Part shown: piece by piece, positions 18,593 through 28,163 of the stretch
Layout: every line of letters starts with the position of its first letter
Position numbering within the stretch: the first letter of the stretch is position 1
Program-made: the position numbers and the translations under genes
From: Pseudomonas flexibilis
Lineage (GTDB): Bacteria > Pseudomonadota > Gammaproteobacteria > Pseudomonadales > Pseudomonadaceae
DNA: 64,000 nucleotides
Direction of reading: 5' to 3'
Assembly (NCBI RefSeq): GCF_000802425.1
Contig: NZ_JRUD01000005.1
Span: 1 to 64,000 of the forward strand
Notes under the pieces: generated by a model
Told to the model about the DNA's origin: nothing
What the model saw: the letters and a program-made list of their open reading frames with translations, nothing else
Databases searched by the model: none

Positions 18593-19456
18593 ATGCTGAC
18601 CGACTGGCAAGAATTGCCCCGTGCCCCCGCCCTGCCCGGGCTGTTCGTTCGCGCCGCCCTGCGCCGGGGCAACCGGGGCCGCACGCTGCCTGGGCTTGGC
18701 CTGGCCTGTAGCCTGAGCGTGGACGCCGACAACCTGGCCCGCTACCGCGCGCTGTGCGGATTCGCCGACGACGGCCGTCTGCCGCCCACCTACCCGCATA
18801 TCCTGGCCTTCGCCCTGCAGATGAAGCTGCTGACCGCCAGCGATTTCCCCTTTCCGCTGCTCGGCCTGGTGCATCTGGAAAACCGCATCCGTGTGCTGCG
18901 CACCCTCGGCGGACTGGGCCCGTTCCGCGTCAGTGTCCACACCGAGCGGCTGCTGCCCCACGAGAAGGGCGTCACCTTCAGCATCATCACCCGCCTGGAA
19001 GACCAGCTCGGCCTGCTCTGGGAAGGCGACAGCCGCATCCTCTATCGCGGTCTGCGCCTGGACGGCACACCGCAACCTCGGGTCGAGCCGCAGCCCCTGC
19101 CTCTGGAGGAGATCGCCCATTGGCGGGCACCGGCGGACATCGGCCGGCGCTACGCGCGCGTCGCCGGCGATTTCAATCCGATCCACCTCGCCGCGCCGAC
19201 CGCCCGGCTGTTCGGCTTCCCCCGAGCCATCGCCCACGGCCTGTGGAACAAGGGCCGCGCGTTGGCTGCCCTGGGCGAACGCTTGCCGGACAGCGGTTAC
19301 GAGGTGGAGGTGCGCTTCCAGAAGCCGGTGCTGCTACCGGCCGAGGTGCGCCTTCTGGCCAGCACCCCGGCACCGGAGGGCCAGTTCGCACTGCGTGGCC
19401 GTGATGACCTGCCGCATATGAGCGGCGCCTGGCGGCCCATCGAAACGCCAAGGTAA
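18593..19456 (+). CDS. MaoC-like hotdog dehydratase
   Basis: A 287-residue protein with a C-terminal MaoC/hotdog domain. The hydratase-2 motif is visible as GDFNPIHLAAPTARLFGF and AIAHGLW (about residues 192-221), containing the catalytic Asp/His pair. The N-terminal half fits the second, non-catalytic hotdog of MaoC dehydratases. It likely hydrates enoyl-CoA with R-specific stereochemistry. ATG 18593 has AAGGAGA 6 bases upstream. Its TAA stop (19454-19456) falls at the left edge of a dispersed repeat. Confidence 0.77.
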   Translation: MLTDWQELPRAPALPGLFVRAALRRGNRGRTLPGLGLACSLSVDADNLARYRALCGFADDGRLPPTYPHILAFALQMKLLTASDFPFPLLGLVHLENRIRVLRTLGGLGPFRVSVHTERLLPHEKGVTFSIITRLEDQLGLLWEGDSRILYRGLRLDGTPQPRVEPQPLPLEEIAHWRAPADIGRRYARVAGDFNPIHLAAPTARLFGFPRAIAHGLWNKGRALAALGERLPDSGYEVEVRFQKPVLLPAEVRLLASTPAPEGQFALRGRDDLPHMSGAWRPIETPR

Positions 19457-19735
19457 GGTGGGCCGGACCGCGCCTTCCTATCCGCGGCGAGCAACCCGCA
19501 AGCAGCGTGCCCACCGCCTGGCGGCCAGATGAAGCGTTATCCACCCTACGAAACTCAGCCAGGCACTGGCCCTGTAGGGCCGGCTTTACGCCGGCCAGGG
19601 GATCCAAAACCCGAACCACCGCATCTCCGGCCGGGATAAACCGGCTCCACCAACAGCCGACGGCGCTCCGCGGCGCCGGGCTTATCCCCGCCGGCATCTT
19701 CCGGGATAATCCCCGGCTCGCACTCCGGAGCCGCC
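19457..19735. repeat. Intergenic dispersed repeats (two families)
   Basis: 19453-19550 is a diverged GTAGGGYGG-type element that ends in CACCCTACG. 19573-19652 holds a REP-like palindromic pair, GTAGGGCCGGCTTTACGCCGG and a partner GGCCGGGATAAACCGG. The same second family recurs at 22981-23060. No gene is evident in this gap. Confidence 0.6.
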
Positions 19736-20041
19736 ATGAACCTCGACGCCCTCACCGCCCGCCTGCACGCCATCCGCGACGCCAACGACTGGCGGCGCTT
19801 CCACAGTCCGAAGAACCTGAGCATGGCCGCCAGCGTGGAAATGGCCGAGCTGGTGGAGATCTTCCAGTGGCTGGGCGAGGACGAGTCGCGCCACCTGTCG
19901 CCACAGCAACTGGAACATGCCGGCCAGGAAATCGGCGACGTGGTGCTCTACCTGCTGTTGCTGTGCGCCGAGCTCGGCCTGGACATGGACCAGGTGGTGC
20001 GCGCCAAGCTGGCCGATACCGAACGGCGTTACGGAAAATGA
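19736..20041 (+). CDS. MazG-like nucleotide pyrophosphohydrolase
   Basis: A 101-residue all-alpha NTP pyrophosphatase of the MazG / RS21-C6 type. The metal-binding acidic residues appear as MAELVEIFQW and, after the gap, EIGDVVLYLLLL (the ExxE...ExxD pattern). Such enzymes hydrolyse non-canonical or damaged (d)NTPs to monophosphates. It overlaps the next gene by 4 bases (ATGA), so the two are co-translated. Confidence 0.8.
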   Translation: MNLDALTARLHAIRDANDWRRFHSPKNLSMAASVEMAELVEIFQWLGEDESRHLSPQQLEHAGQEIGDVVLYLLLLCAELGLDMDQVVRAKLADTERRYGK

Positions 20042-20790
20042 GCGACCGCCACTTCGACGAACTGGCGACGCGCTTCGCCGAGAAGATCTATGGCGGCGCC
20101 AAGGGCGCCATCCGCCTCGCCGTGCTGCAGGCCGATCTGGCCGAGGTGCTGCCGTCCCGCCCGCTGCGCGTGCTCGACGTCGGCGCCGGGCTCGGCCACA
20201 TGAGCCTGTGGCTGGCCGGCCAGGGCCACGCGGTGACCCTCGCCGAACCGGCCGCGCCGATGCTCGACGGCGCCCGCGAGCGCTTCGCGGCGGCGCAGCT
20301 GCCGGCGCAGTTCCTCCAGGCCTCCTGGCAGGAGCTGGCGACGCAGGCCCACGAGCCCTACGACCTGGTGCTCTGCCACGCCGTGCTGGAATGGCTGGCC
20401 GAGCCGGCCGCCATCCTTGCGCCGCTGCGCCAGCTGACCGCCGAAGACGGCTGGCTGAGCCTGGCGTTCTACAACCGCGACGCGCTGATCTACCGCAACC
20501 TGCTCAAGGGCCACTTCCGCAAGCTGCGCAAGGAGCAGTTCGCCGGCGAAGGGCAAAGCCTGACCCCGCAGCGCCCCCTCGATCCGCGCGAGCTGGAGGC
20601 GCAGCTGGCACCGCACTGGCGCGTCGAGGCGCGCAGCGGCGTGCGCGTGTTCCACGACTACATGCCCGCCGAGTTCCAGGGCAAGGCCACCCTCGAAGAC
20701 CTGCTGGAGATGGAGCTGACCTATCGTCGCCATCCGGCCTTCGCCGGGCTGGGTCGCTATCTACACTGGATGTGTCGCCCCGTTGTATGA
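20038..20790 (+). CDS. cmoM: tRNA 5-carboxymethoxyuridine methyltransferase
   Basis: A 250-residue class-I SAM methyltransferase. The SAM motif is VLDVGAGLGHMSLWLA with acidic motif II near TLAEPAAPML, and the family segment EWLAEPAAILAPL is present. Full-length resemblance is to CmoM (SmtA), which methylates cmo5U34 in tRNA. The start MSDRHFDELATRFAEKIYG at 20038 is typical of CmoM and overlaps the mazG-like stop. Confidence 0.83.
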   Translation: MSDRHFDELATRFAEKIYGGAKGAIRLAVLQADLAEVLPSRPLRVLDVGAGLGHMSLWLAGQGHAVTLAEPAAPMLDGARERFAAAQLPAQFLQASWQELATQAHEPYDLVLCHAVLEWLAEPAAILAPLRQLTAEDGWLSLAFYNRDALIYRNLLKGHFRKLRKEQFAGEGQSLTPQRPLDPRELEAQLAPHWRVEARSGVRVFHDYMPAEFQGKATLEDLLEMELTYRRHPAFAGLGRYLHWMCRPVV

Positions 20791-20814
20791 CCGTGCGGGG
20801 CCCGGGAGTCATGT

Positions 20815-21402
20815 ATGCCCCGTTCAGTCCTGCTGGTCCTGTATGCGCTGCTGGTCGCCTGCCAGACAACCAGCAGCACCTCTCCCACCTCATGGCCGGC
20901 GCAAGCCGGCGCCGACAGCCCGGATGTCGTCCAGCCCGCCCCCGGGGCGTATTACCCGAAGCCCCCGCGTGATTACGCTGCCTACCGCACCTGGCGATGG
21001 CAACAGGAGCCGACCGGCAGCGCCCACTACAGCGCCGCACAGGTCCGCGACGCCGTTACCGCCGAGCTGGAACGGCTCGGGCTGCGTGAACGCCACGACG
21101 CCAGCGCCGACCTGACGGTCTGGGCCGAGCTGTTCCAGACCAGCCGCCTGCAACAGGTCGTCGAGCCTTACGGCGGCAGCCAGGGTTTTGCACCTCACGT
21201 CGGCGCCTTCGGTGGCGGATGGAACGCCATGCCCAGGGTCTACGCCTATCGGCGCAACATACTGGTCTTGAACCTGGAGCTGCGCGACAGTGACGATGGC
21301 CAGGCGGTCTGGCGTGGCCATGGCGAGTCCCCCGTCGATGGCGCCGACCGAACCAGGCTATACCAGGCCGCGCGCAGAGCGCTGTCCGGCTTTCCGCCGT
21401 AG
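20815..21402 (+). CDS. DUF4136 lipoprotein, copy 1
   Basis: A 195-residue predicted lipoprotein. The signal peptide ends in the lipobox LLVAC (Cys about residue 16), a proline-rich linker follows, and then the DUF4136 domain from YAAYRTWRWQQ onward. The domain is shared with the next gene (similar YRTWRW/YRSWSW, AVWRGHGE/LVWRGSDE). The +2 residue after Cys is Gln, so outer-membrane retention is expected. Function unknown. Confidence 0.7.
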   Translation: MPRSVLLVLYALLVACQTTSSTSPTSWPAQAGADSPDVVQPAPGAYYPKPPRDYAAYRTWRWQQEPTGSAHYSAAQVRDAVTAELERLGLRERHDASADLTVWAELFQTSRLQQVVEPYGGSQGFAPHVGAFGGGWNAMPRVYAYRRNILVLNLELRDSDDGQAVWRGHGESPVDGADRTRLYQAARRALSGFPP

Positions 21403-21437
21403 ACTGACCGGCGTCACCGAACCGGAGGTTAACCGCC

Positions 21438-21998
21438 ATGCCGTACCGCCTCTTGCTGATTCCGCTGCTTATGGTGCTCGGCGCCTGCCAGAGCACCATG
21501 GAGCTGGATTACGACCCCACCCGCGACTTCGCCGCCTACCGCAGCTGGAGCTGGCAGGAGCCCGCGGTGCGCTACCGTCCGGACGATCCGGTGATCAAGA
21601 GCGACCTGACCGAGCAGCGCATTCGCGAAGCCGTCGGCCAGCAACTGGAACAACGCGGCCTGCGTCAGGCGACCAGCGGCCAGGCCGACCTGAAGGTGCA
21701 GGCCTGGTTCAGCGTCGAGCGTCGCCAGGACAGCTACACCACCTACTACGGCGGCATGTTCATGGGCTACCCGAGCGGCTGGTGGGGCGGCCCGAGCTAC
21801 GCGCAGACGAACCAGTACGAATACCGGGTGGGCATCCTGCAGGTCGACCTGTTGGATGGACGCGATGGCCGGCTGGTGTGGCGCGGCAGTGACGAGCAGG
21901 TGCTATCGCGCGGCCAGCAAAGCCCGAGCGAGCGCGCGACGCTGATTCATGAAACGGCGGCGCGGGTGCTCAGCCAGTATCCGCCGCGCGCCCGCTGA
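21438..21998 (+). CDS. DUF4136 lipoprotein, copy 2
   Basis: A 186-residue predicted lipoprotein with lipobox LGAC and a DUF4136 domain (DFAAYRSWSWQ, the tyrosine/glycine-rich centre TTYYGGMFMGYPSGWWGG, and LLDGRDGRLVWRG). It is a diverged tandem paralogue of the preceding gene, 35 bp away. An AACCGGAGG ribosome-binding site precedes the ATG. No function is known to me. Confidence 0.72.
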   Translation: MPYRLLLIPLLMVLGACQSTMELDYDPTRDFAAYRSWSWQEPAVRYRPDDPVIKSDLTEQRIREAVGQQLEQRGLRQATSGQADLKVQAWFSVERRQDSYTTYYGGMFMGYPSGWWGGPSYAQTNQYEYRVGILQVDLLDGRDGRLVWRGSDEQVLSRGQQSPSERATLIHETAARVLSQYPPRAR

Positions 21999-22008
21999 CG
22001 GAGGCGAC

Positions 22009-22374
22009 ATGGACAGTCGCGACGTGCTGATCCTGGTCAGCAGCGGACCGAGCACCCCGGCCCGCTGCGCCGCGCCCTTCCATATCGCCACGCTGCTGGC
22101 CTGCATGGACGCCCGGGTCACGCTGTTCCTCACCGGCGAAGCCACGCAGCTGGCGCGGCGCGAGGTGGCTGAAACCCTGCGCCCGATGGCCGAGGGCGAA
22201 ACCGTGCTGCACTTCATCCGCCAGGCCAGACAAGCCGGCGCGCGTCTGCTGATGTGCCGTCAGCCGGGCGTGGCGCTGGACGAGGCCGCGCTGATCGAGG
22301 AGCTGGACGAAATCTCCAGCGGCGGCGAGCTGGCCCGGCTGATTCTCGAAACGGAAAAGGTACTGAGCCTGTGA
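22009..22374 (+). CDS. DsrE-family small protein
   Basis: A 121-residue protein with a DsrE/YchN-like Rossmann fold (DVLILVSSGPS..., RVTLFLTGEAT, GARLLMCRQPG). Cysteines lie near residues 20 and 31 and in LLMCRQP. DsrE-family proteins often act as sulfur-transfer or trimeric accessory proteins. It overlaps the next, GcvH-like gene at CTGTGA (GTG start 22371, TGA stop 22372-22374), so the two are tightly coupled. GAGG lies 5 bases before the ATG. Confidence 0.7.
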   Translation: MDSRDVLILVSSGPSTPARCAAPFHIATLLACMDARVTLFLTGEATQLARREVAETLRPMAEGETVLHFIRQARQAGARLLMCRQPGVALDEAALIEELDEISSGGELARLILETEKVLSL

Positions 22375-22835
22375 ATATCCACGGACTGGAGTTCCCCAAC
22401 GACCTCCATTACGCCCCGACGCTGGGCCTGTGGCTGCGCGAGGAGGCGGACGGACAATTGACCCTCGGAGTGAACGCGTACGGCTGCGCGCTGTACGGCG
22501 AGATCTTCGCCTTCACCCCCAAACGCCTCGGCGCGCGCATCGAGGAAGGGCGCAGCTTCGGCGTGCTGGAATTCGCCAAGGCGGCCACCTCCTCGCGTTG
22601 CCCGCTGGGCGGCGAACTGAGCGCGGTCAACGAAGCCCTGGAGCAACGCCCGGCGCTGATTCATCGCGATTGCTACGGCGCCGGCTGGCTGGTGCGCCTG
22701 CGCCCGGACGACTGGCCCACGCAGCGCCAGCGCTTTCCCCAGGGCGACGCGGCCCGCGCGGCGCTGGAGGAGCAGATGCGCCTGGATGGCTTCGATCCGG
22801 ACAACCCGGCGGTGCAGGCGTTGAAGTGGAAGTGA
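22371..22835 (+). CDS. GcvH-like lipoyl-domain protein
   Basis: A 154-residue protein that aligns along its length with glycine cleavage H protein. The lipoyl site corresponds to K70 in LEFAKAAT (canonical ESVKAAS), followed by the conserved PLGGELSAVNEAL and YGAGWLVRLRP. It differs in the N-terminal LGLWLREE where GcvH has HEWVR. The start is a GTG at 22371, overlapping the DsrE stop. No gcvT or gcvP is nearby. It is therefore probably not the housekeeping H protein but a separate lipoylated carrier acting with the DsrE protein. Confidence 0.68.
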   Translation: MNIHGLEFPNDLHYAPTLGLWLREEADGQLTLGVNAYGCALYGEIFAFTPKRLGARIEEGRSFGVLEFAKAATSSRCPLGGELSAVNEALEQRPALIHRDCYGAGWLVRLRPDDWPTQRQRFPQGDAARAALEEQMRLDGFDPDNPAVQALKWK

Positions 22836-23136
22836 GATGGCGTGTGGGATGGCGCCAGCTGGATCGCGGCTGAAGCCGCTCCTACAGATCCTGTGCTTTG
22901 TAGGAGGGGCTTTAGCCGCGACGGGGCCAGCACGAAAGCGTCGCGGCTAAAGCCCCTCCTACAACAGCGGCAGCGACAGGTGTAGGGCCGGGTTTATCCC
23001 GGCCGACCGGGGTGTGAACTAACCGACGCGCCGTCGGCCGGCGTAAAGCCGGCCCTACAAGGTTCCATCCAAAAACATCTCGGAGCGCGTAGGGCGGTCA
23101 GCGCCGTTCTGGCCGCCGTTGGCACCCGCACCGAAT
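22836..23136. repeat. Cluster of three REP-like repeat families
   Basis: 22863-22964 carries three copies of a GGCTNAAGCC-centred palindrome flanked by CTCCTACA / TGTAGGAG, in alternating orientation. 22981-23060 is a pair of GTAGGGCCGG...AAAGCCGGCCCTACA palindromes. 23089-23125 begins a GTAGGGCGGTCA element. Together they fill the space between the GcvH-like gene and tRNA-Sec. No gene is present. Confidence 0.7.
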
Positions 23137-23232
23137 TGGCGGAAGGCAGTAGGAGTCGAACCTACCCGGGAGCGGCTGCCGCCCCCAACCGGGTTTGAAG
23201 CCCGGCCGCGCCACCGGACACGCTTGCCTTCC
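23137..23232 (-). tRNA. selC: tRNA-Sec (anticodon UCA)
   Basis: A 96-nt tRNA on the minus strand with the selenocysteine-tRNA shape. It has a perfect 8-bp acceptor stem (GGAAGGCA / TGCCTTCC), a long variable arm (GGTTGGGGGCGGCAGC...), and anticodon TCA in the loop CTTCAAA. The T-loop GGTTCGACTCC and an encoded GCCA 3' end are visible. It lies 13 bp after selB and completes the Sec decoding set next to the selenoprotein fdnG. Confidence 0.92.
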
Positions 23233-23245
23233 AGGCTCGCTAACC

Positions 23246-25147
23246 CTAGTTGCCCACCAGTCCGCTGTCACGCCGCACCCGGCGTTCGTTGCCGAAGCGG
23301 CGGGTCAGGCCGACGCGGTCGAAGTGCTCCAGCAACTGGATGCTGCGCTTGCGCCCCAGGCCGATGCGGTCGCGGAAGGCGGCGGCGCGCACGGCGCCCT
23401 GCTCGGCTTCGAGCGCTAGCAGAGCTTGCGCCGCGCGCCGCAGGGTGGCTTCCGGGTAGAACAGATCGCGCACCACCTGCTGCAGCTGCCCCAGCCGCGC
23501 CAGCTTGCGCAGCAGCAGGCGCATGTCGGCTTCGGCCGTGCCGGTGTCGCGGGCCAGATCGCGCACCCAGGGCGGGTCGAAGCCGCCGGCTTCCAGCAGC
23601 GGCCAGATACGCGCCTTGAGCGCTTCCTCCGCCTCATCCAGTCGCACCTGATGGTCCGGGCGATGCAGCCAGGGTCCGCTGCTGGCCACCTCGCCACGGA
23701 CCATGCTCTCCTCCAGCCGGGCGATGAACACCGGGCGTTCCAGTTGCGGCACCACGTAGCGGCGCAGGCGATCGCGATCCGGGCCCAGCTCGTCCGGCTG
23801 TTCCTCGTGAAAGCGCTGCAGACCGGCGACCAGCGTCTCGCCCAGCTGCTCCCAGCGCTCGGCCAGCAACAGCCGCGGGCCGACGCGGGTGGCAATGCGC
23901 AGTACCCCTTCGGGCAACGGCCAACTGTCGGGCAGACGGTTGAACTGACGTTCCAGCATGGCCGGTTCCAGGCCGTTGGGCGCATGGGCCAGCAGCACCG
24001 GCAGGGCGCTTTCCAGCCCGCCTGCGACCAGCGCTTGCAGTTGCGCCAGACGCTCCGGGCTGCGCCGCTGGCGACTGGGCGCAAAGGGATCCAGCACCCG
24101 GCCGCCGCCCAGGGTCTGGCGGGCGCTCTGGTCGCGCAGCACCAGGGCATCGCCGTGCACGGCGTGCAGCGGTGCGTTCAGCACCAGTTGCGCCAGGCCC
24201 TGCGTGCCGGGCTCCAGCAGCTCGCCTTCCAGCAGGGCGACGCGCCCGCTGACATCCTGCGCGGCGAGGTGCACATGCACCGGCGTCCAGTGGCGCAGCG
24301 GGCGCACGCCAGGCAGCAGGCGCAACTGCACATCCAGACGGCTGGACGGGGCATGCAGCGCCGGCGCCAGCAGCCAGTCGCCGCGCCGGATGCGTTCCGG
24401 GGACACGCGCTCCCCGGCCAGATTCAGCGCCACCCGCTGTCCCGCCCAGGCCTGCCGGGCCTCCCGGTTCTGCGCGTGCAGGCCGCGCACCCGCACCCGG
24501 AGCCCGGCGGGACTGAGCAGCAGCTCGTCACCGACGCTGACCGTACCCGCAAAGGCGGTGCCGGTGACCACCGTGCCGGCGCCGCCGATGCTGAAGGCGC
24601 GGTCGATGGCCAGGCGGAAGTGCCCCGCGGCGCGCCGTCGCCGGCAGGCGCCGGCCTCGTCGATCAGCGCGGCGCGCAGGGCCGCCACACCCTCGCCGCT
24701 GACCGCCGAGACGGGAAACAGCGGCGCGCCGGCCAGCGGTCCGGCCGCCAGCAACTGGCGCACGTCCGCGGCCACCTCGGCGACCCGCGCCGGCTCGACC
24801 CGGTCGATCTTGGTGATGGCCACCAGGGCGCGGGGAATGCCCAGCAACTCGACAATCGCCAGGTGCTCGCGGGTCTGCGGCATCACCCCGTCATCGGCGG
24901 CCACCACCAGCAGCACCCGGTCGATACCGCTGGCGCCGGCCAGCATGTTGTGGATGAAGCGCTCGTGGCCGGGCACGTCGATAAAGCCCACCGGTTCATC
25001 CGCGCCCAGATCCAGATACTGATAACCCAGATCGATAGTCATGCCGCGCTCGCGCTCCTCGCGGCGGTGGTCGCCGGCCTGGCCGGTGAGAGCCTGCAGC
25101 AGCGTGGTCTTGCCGTGGTCGATATGGCCGGCGGTCCCGATGATCAT
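23246..25147 (-). CDS. selB: Selenocysteine-specific elongation factor
   Basis: A 633-residue EF-Tu-like GTPase. G-domain motifs are [16 protein letters not shown] and TKID. After domains II and III come the C-terminal winged-helix repeats that bind SECIS RNA, ending in the [21 protein letters not shown] segment typical of SelB. It delivers Sec-tRNA to in-frame UGA codons. The ATG at 25147 overlaps the selA stop (ATGA). The six residues of the longer reading are not conserved. Confidence 0.93.
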   Translation of the reverse strand: MIIGTAGHIDHGKTTLLQALTGQAGDHRREERERGMTIDLGYQYLDLGADEPVGFIDVPGHERFIHNMLAGASGIDRVLLVVAADDGVMPQTREHLAIVELLGIPRALVAITKIDRVEPARVAEVAADVRQLLAAGPLAGAPLFPVSAVSGEGVAALRAALIDEAGACRRRRAAGHFRLAIDRAFSIGGAGTVVTGTAFAGTVSVGDELLLSPAGLRVRVRGLHAQNREARQAWAGQRVALNLAGERVSPERIRRGDWLLAPALHAPSSRLDVQLRLLPGVRPLRHWTPVHVHLAAQDVSGRVALLEGELLEPGTQGLAQLVLNAPLHAVHGDALVLRDQSARQTLGGGRVLDPFAPSRQRRSPERLAQLQALVAGGLESALPVLLAHAPNGLEPAMLERQFNRLPDSWPLPEGVLRIATRVGPRLLLAERWEQLGETLVAGLQRFHEEQPDELGPDRDRLRRYVVPQLERPVFIARLEESMVRGEVASSGPWLHRPDHQVRLDEAEEALKARIWPLLEAGGFDPPWVRDLARDTGTAEADMRLLLRKLARLGQLQQVVRDLFYPEATLRRAAQALLALEAEQGAVRAAAFRDRIGLGRKRSIQLLEHFDRVGLTRRFGNERRVRRDSGLVGN

Positions 25148-26544
25148 TCGCGCAGCAATGGCCACTGGGCCAGGAAGGCCGGTTCGTCATCCAGCTGGCG
25201 CAGGTCCAGCCACAGGGCGTCGTCGTCGATGCGCCCGAGCACCGGAATCGGCAGGCCGCGCAGGGTCTCCTCCAGCTGGCGCAGGGCGCGGCTCCTCAGG
25301 CGGCGCGGCTGTTGCGGCGTGAAGCGCAGCGCCACGCTCGGCAGCCGGGCAACCGGCTGGGCGCCACTGCCGATCATGCCCAGCGCATCCACCACCTCCA
25401 GCTGCCAGTCGGCCGGCAGCGCGCCACTCAGCGCCGGCAGCAGACGCCGGGCCTGGGCACGGATCTCCCCCTGCGGGCGGGTGAGCAGGCGCAGCGTGGG
25501 CAGTCGCTCGGCCAGCCGCTCGGGGTCGCGATACAGACGCAGCACCGCCTCCAGGGCGGCCAGGGTCAGCTTGTCGACCCGCAGGGCGCGCTTGAGCGGG
25601 TTCTTCTTCAGGCGCTGGATCAGCTCGCGCCGGCCGACGATCAGCCCGGCCTGGGGACCGCCGAGCAGCTTGTCGCCGCTGAAGGTCACCAGCCCGGCGC
25701 CGTCGGCCAGCGCCTGGCGCACGGTGGGTTCCTTGGGCAGGCCCCAGCGCGACAGGTCCAGCAGGCTGCCGCTGCCCAGGTCTTCCAGCAGCGGCAGGTC
25801 GTGCTGCGCGGCAATGCGCGCCAGCTGGTCGGTCGGCACGCTGGCGGTGAAGCCCTGCACGCTGTAGTTGCTGGTGTGCACGCGCATCAGCAGCGCGCTG
25901 CGCGGACCGATGGCGGCCTCGTAGTCGCGCGCGTGGGTGCGGTTGGTGGTGCCCACCTCGACCAGCTTCACCCCGGCGCGGGCCATGATGTCGGGGATGC
26001 GGAAGGCGCCGCCGATCTCGATCAGTTCGCCGCGCGAGATGATGCCTTCCTTGCGCGCGCCCAGGCTGTTGAGCGCCAGCAGCACGGCGGCGGCGTTGTT
26101 GTTGACCACGGTGACCGCCTCGGCGCCGGTCAGCTCGCACAGGAGTTCCTCGACCAGCGCGTCGCGATCACCGCGCCGGCCGCTGGCCAGGTCGAATTCC
26201 AGGTTGCCCGGATGACGGGCCGCCAGCGCCACCGCCTCGATGGCTTCCTCCGGCAGCAGGGCACGCCCCAGGTTGGTGTGCAGCACCGTGCCGGTCAGGT
26301 TGAACACCCGGCGCAATTGGCTGCGTTCCCGGCTGGCCAGCCGCTCGCCGACGCGGCCGGCCAGCACGGCGGCCTCCAGCTCCACGGCGGACAAGCGGCC
26401 CTGCAGGACGGGTTCGCGCAGCTCGTCCAGCAACTCGCGCAGACTGTGCAGCAGCGCCGCGCGCCCGTGCCGCTCCTGCAACGGAGCCATGGCCGGCGCC
26501 TGCAGCAGGCGCTCCACCGAGGGCAGGCGCACCGCCTCGTTCAT
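25144..26544 (-). CDS. selA: L-seryl-tRNA(Sec) selenium transferase
   Basis: A 466-residue PLP enzyme that converts Ser-tRNA(Sec) to Sec-tRNA(Sec) using selenophosphate. The PLP lysine is K292 in [14 protein letters not shown], and the [17 protein letters not shown] region is a family signature. It overlaps fdhE at its start and selB at its end by 4 bases each. The selD gene (selenophosphate synthetase) is not in the window and must be elsewhere. Confidence 0.93.
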   Translation of the reverse strand: MNEAVRLPSVERLLQAPAMAPLQERHGRAALLHSLRELLDELREPVLQGRLSAVELEAAVLAGRVGERLASRERSQLRRVFNLTGTVLHTNLGRALLPEEAIEAVALAARHPGNLEFDLASGRRGDRDALVEELLCELTGAEAVTVVNNNAAAVLLALNSLGARKEGIISRGELIEIGGAFRIPDIMARAGVKLVEVGTTNRTHARDYEAAIGPRSALLMRVHTSNYSVQGFTASVPTDQLARIAAQHDLPLLEDLGSGSLLDLSRWGLPKEPTVRQALADGAGLVTFSGDKLLGGPQAGLIVGRRELIQRLKKNPLKRALRVDKLTLAALEAVLRLYRDPERLAERLPTLRLLTRPQGEIRAQARRLLPALSGALPADWQLEVVDALGMIGSGAQPVARLPSVALRFTPQQPRRLRSRALRQLEETLRGLPIPVLGRIDDDALWLDLRQLDDEPAFLAQWPLLRE

Positions 26545-27464
26545 CCCTCGCCTCCCGGCGCCAGCAGCAGGTTGGGCGCCAGGCGGTGAAAGCCCTGCTC
26601 ATTCATCAGCATGTCCAGCTCCAGGCTGGCCAGGTCGGCGGACAGGCATTCCCCATCGGAGCGACGCTCCAGGTAGAGCAGCTTGAGGTAGCCATGGCAG
26701 CTCGGGCAGGCCTCGGCCTGCACATCGCCGGGCGTGCCGTCGCGGCGCACGTAGTCCAGCTCGCGGGTGGACAGGCACTGGCTGCACTTGAGGCGCACGA
26801 AGTGCCACTGCGCCGAGCAGAGCGAGCAGACCAGGTAGCGCAGGCCGTTGAACACGCCCCGGTGGCGGATCACCCCGGCCATGGGCGGCGCGCCGCAGCA
26901 CGGGCAATGGGTCAGCTCGCCCGGTTCGGGCAGGGCTTCGAGGCGCTCGCGCAGACCGAGCAGCCAGTGGGTCCAGGCCAGCTGCAGACCGGCGCCGAGA
27001 AACGGCACCAGCGCCGCCGGCAGGCCTTCGTACTGGCCGGCCAGCAGCGCCACCGCCCAGGCCTTGCGCTGCGACTCGTCGGCACGGTGCAGGCGCGCCA
27101 GCGCGGCGCGCACCGTGGGGTTGTCCGCGGTGTAGAAGATGTCCAGCCAGGCATCCAGCAGCGGCTGCCAGCCCCCTTCACGCACCAGGGTATCGACCGA
27201 CAACGGCGGCAGCCCGTGGCGCAGGGATTCCTGGATGCGCCGTTCGCTCAGCGCCGGCAGGGCGGGCGGCTGGTCGAGAACCTGCTGCTGGGCCCGGCAG
27301 ACGCCGGCCAGCAGGCGCAGGTATTCGCCCAGCGGGTGATCGGTGGCCAGTGTGTCGAACTGCGCGGCACGCAGAGCGAAAAGGTCATGCGGTGGCAGCT
27401 GGATGAACGGCGGCCGTTCGGCCGCCGCCTCGATCTGCCCCGGTTCGAGAAGTTTCCCTGTCAC
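26541..27464 (-). CDS. fdhE: Formate dehydrogenase accessory protein FdhE
   Basis: A 307-residue cytoplasmic maturation factor for respiratory formate dehydrogenases. The C-terminal half carries four paired-cysteine motifs (CPCC, CSLC, CSQC, CPSC) that bind iron in FdhE. It acts before Tat export of the FdnGH catalytic dimer. It is positioned between fdnI and selA on the same strand and overlaps selA by 4 bases. Confidence 0.9.
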   Translation of the reverse strand: MTGKLLEPGQIEAAAERPPFIQLPPHDLFALRAAQFDTLATDHPLGEYLRLLAGVCRAQQQVLDQPPALPALSERRIQESLRHGLPPLSVDTLVREGGWQPLLDAWLDIFYTADNPTVRAALARLHRADESQRKAWAVALLAGQYEGLPAALVPFLGAGLQLAWTHWLLGLRERLEALPEPGELTHCPCCGAPPMAGVIRHRGVFNGLRYLVCSLCSAQWHFVRLKCSQCLSTRELDYVRRDGTPGDVQAEACPSCHGYLKLLYLERRSDGECLSADLASLELDMLMNEQGFHRLAPNLLLAPGGEG

Positions 27465-27497
27465 ACGACTGTCCTTTTCCGGGTTGGCGCATTCAGC

Positions 27498-28163
27498 CTA
27501 GCTGCGCGGCGGGCGATGCACGGTGCGTGTCGTCGGCGTTTCCTCGCCGGTGAGGTGCCGATACCAGAGGTAATGGTGCTTGCGCGCCCAGGCGCGACTG
27601 ACGGTGCCGAACAGCATGGCGTCCATCGAGCCTTTCACCCAGATACCGGCATACACGTGCACGATGATGCTCATCACCAGCAGCCAGCCGGCCGCCGCAT
27701 GAATCACGCTGGCCAGGCGCAGGCTGGTGAGGTCGAACAGGTGGCTGAACCAGGCGCGCCAGATGACCAGGCCGCTGAGCAGCAACACCAGCATGAGCAC
27801 GATCAGCACCCAGAACAGCAGCTTCTGGCCGGCGTTGTAGCGACCCACCTCCGGCAGGCGCTCCTCGCGGTTGGCCACCACGTCGTTCATCTGCCTGAGC
27901 CATTGCCAGTCGCGCCGCTCCATGCCGTTGTGGCGGGCGAAGCGGATGACCAGGAACAGGAAGAACACGAACATCGCCACGCCGAACCAGGGGTGCAGGA
28001 TGCGCGTCCAGGTGCCGCCGCCGAACAGGCCGGACAAGCCGAACAGCCACGGGTGGAACAGCGCCAGTCCGGACAGGCCGGCGGCCAGGAACAACAGCGC
28101 CACCAGCCAGTGGTTGACGCGCTGACCGGCGGTGTAGCGAACGATGGGTCTGCTGCGGATCAT
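27498..28163 (-). CDS. fdnI: Formate dehydrogenase cytochrome b556 (gamma) subunit
   Basis: A 221-residue membrane subunit with four transmembrane segments. Histidines in [18 protein letters not shown] and [21 protein letters not shown] are placed to ligate two b haems. It takes electrons from the beta subunit and reduces quinone. The ATG overlaps the fdnH stop by 4 bases, giving translational coupling. Confidence 0.92.
   Translation of the reverse strand: MIRSRPIVRYTAGQRVNHWLVALLFLAAGLSGLALFHPWLFGLSGLFGGGTWTRILHPWFGVAMFVFFLFLVIRFARHNGMERRDWQWLRQMNDVVANREERLPEVGRYNAGQKLLFWVLIVLMLVLLLSGLVIWRAWFSHLFDLTSLRLASVIHAAAGWLLVMSIIVHVYAGIWVKGSMDAMLFGTVSRAWARKHHYLWYRHLTGEETPTTRTVHRPPRS

Noticed and set aside
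19576-20790. Long reading of cmoM beginning upstream of the mazG-like gene
   Set aside because: The upstream part is the alternative frame of the mazG-like gene and repeats; the conserved CmoM N-terminus starts at 20038.
22836-23136. Small genes in the repeat cluster before tRNA-Sec
   Set aside because: All open frames are explained by palindromic repeats and lack ribosome-binding sites.
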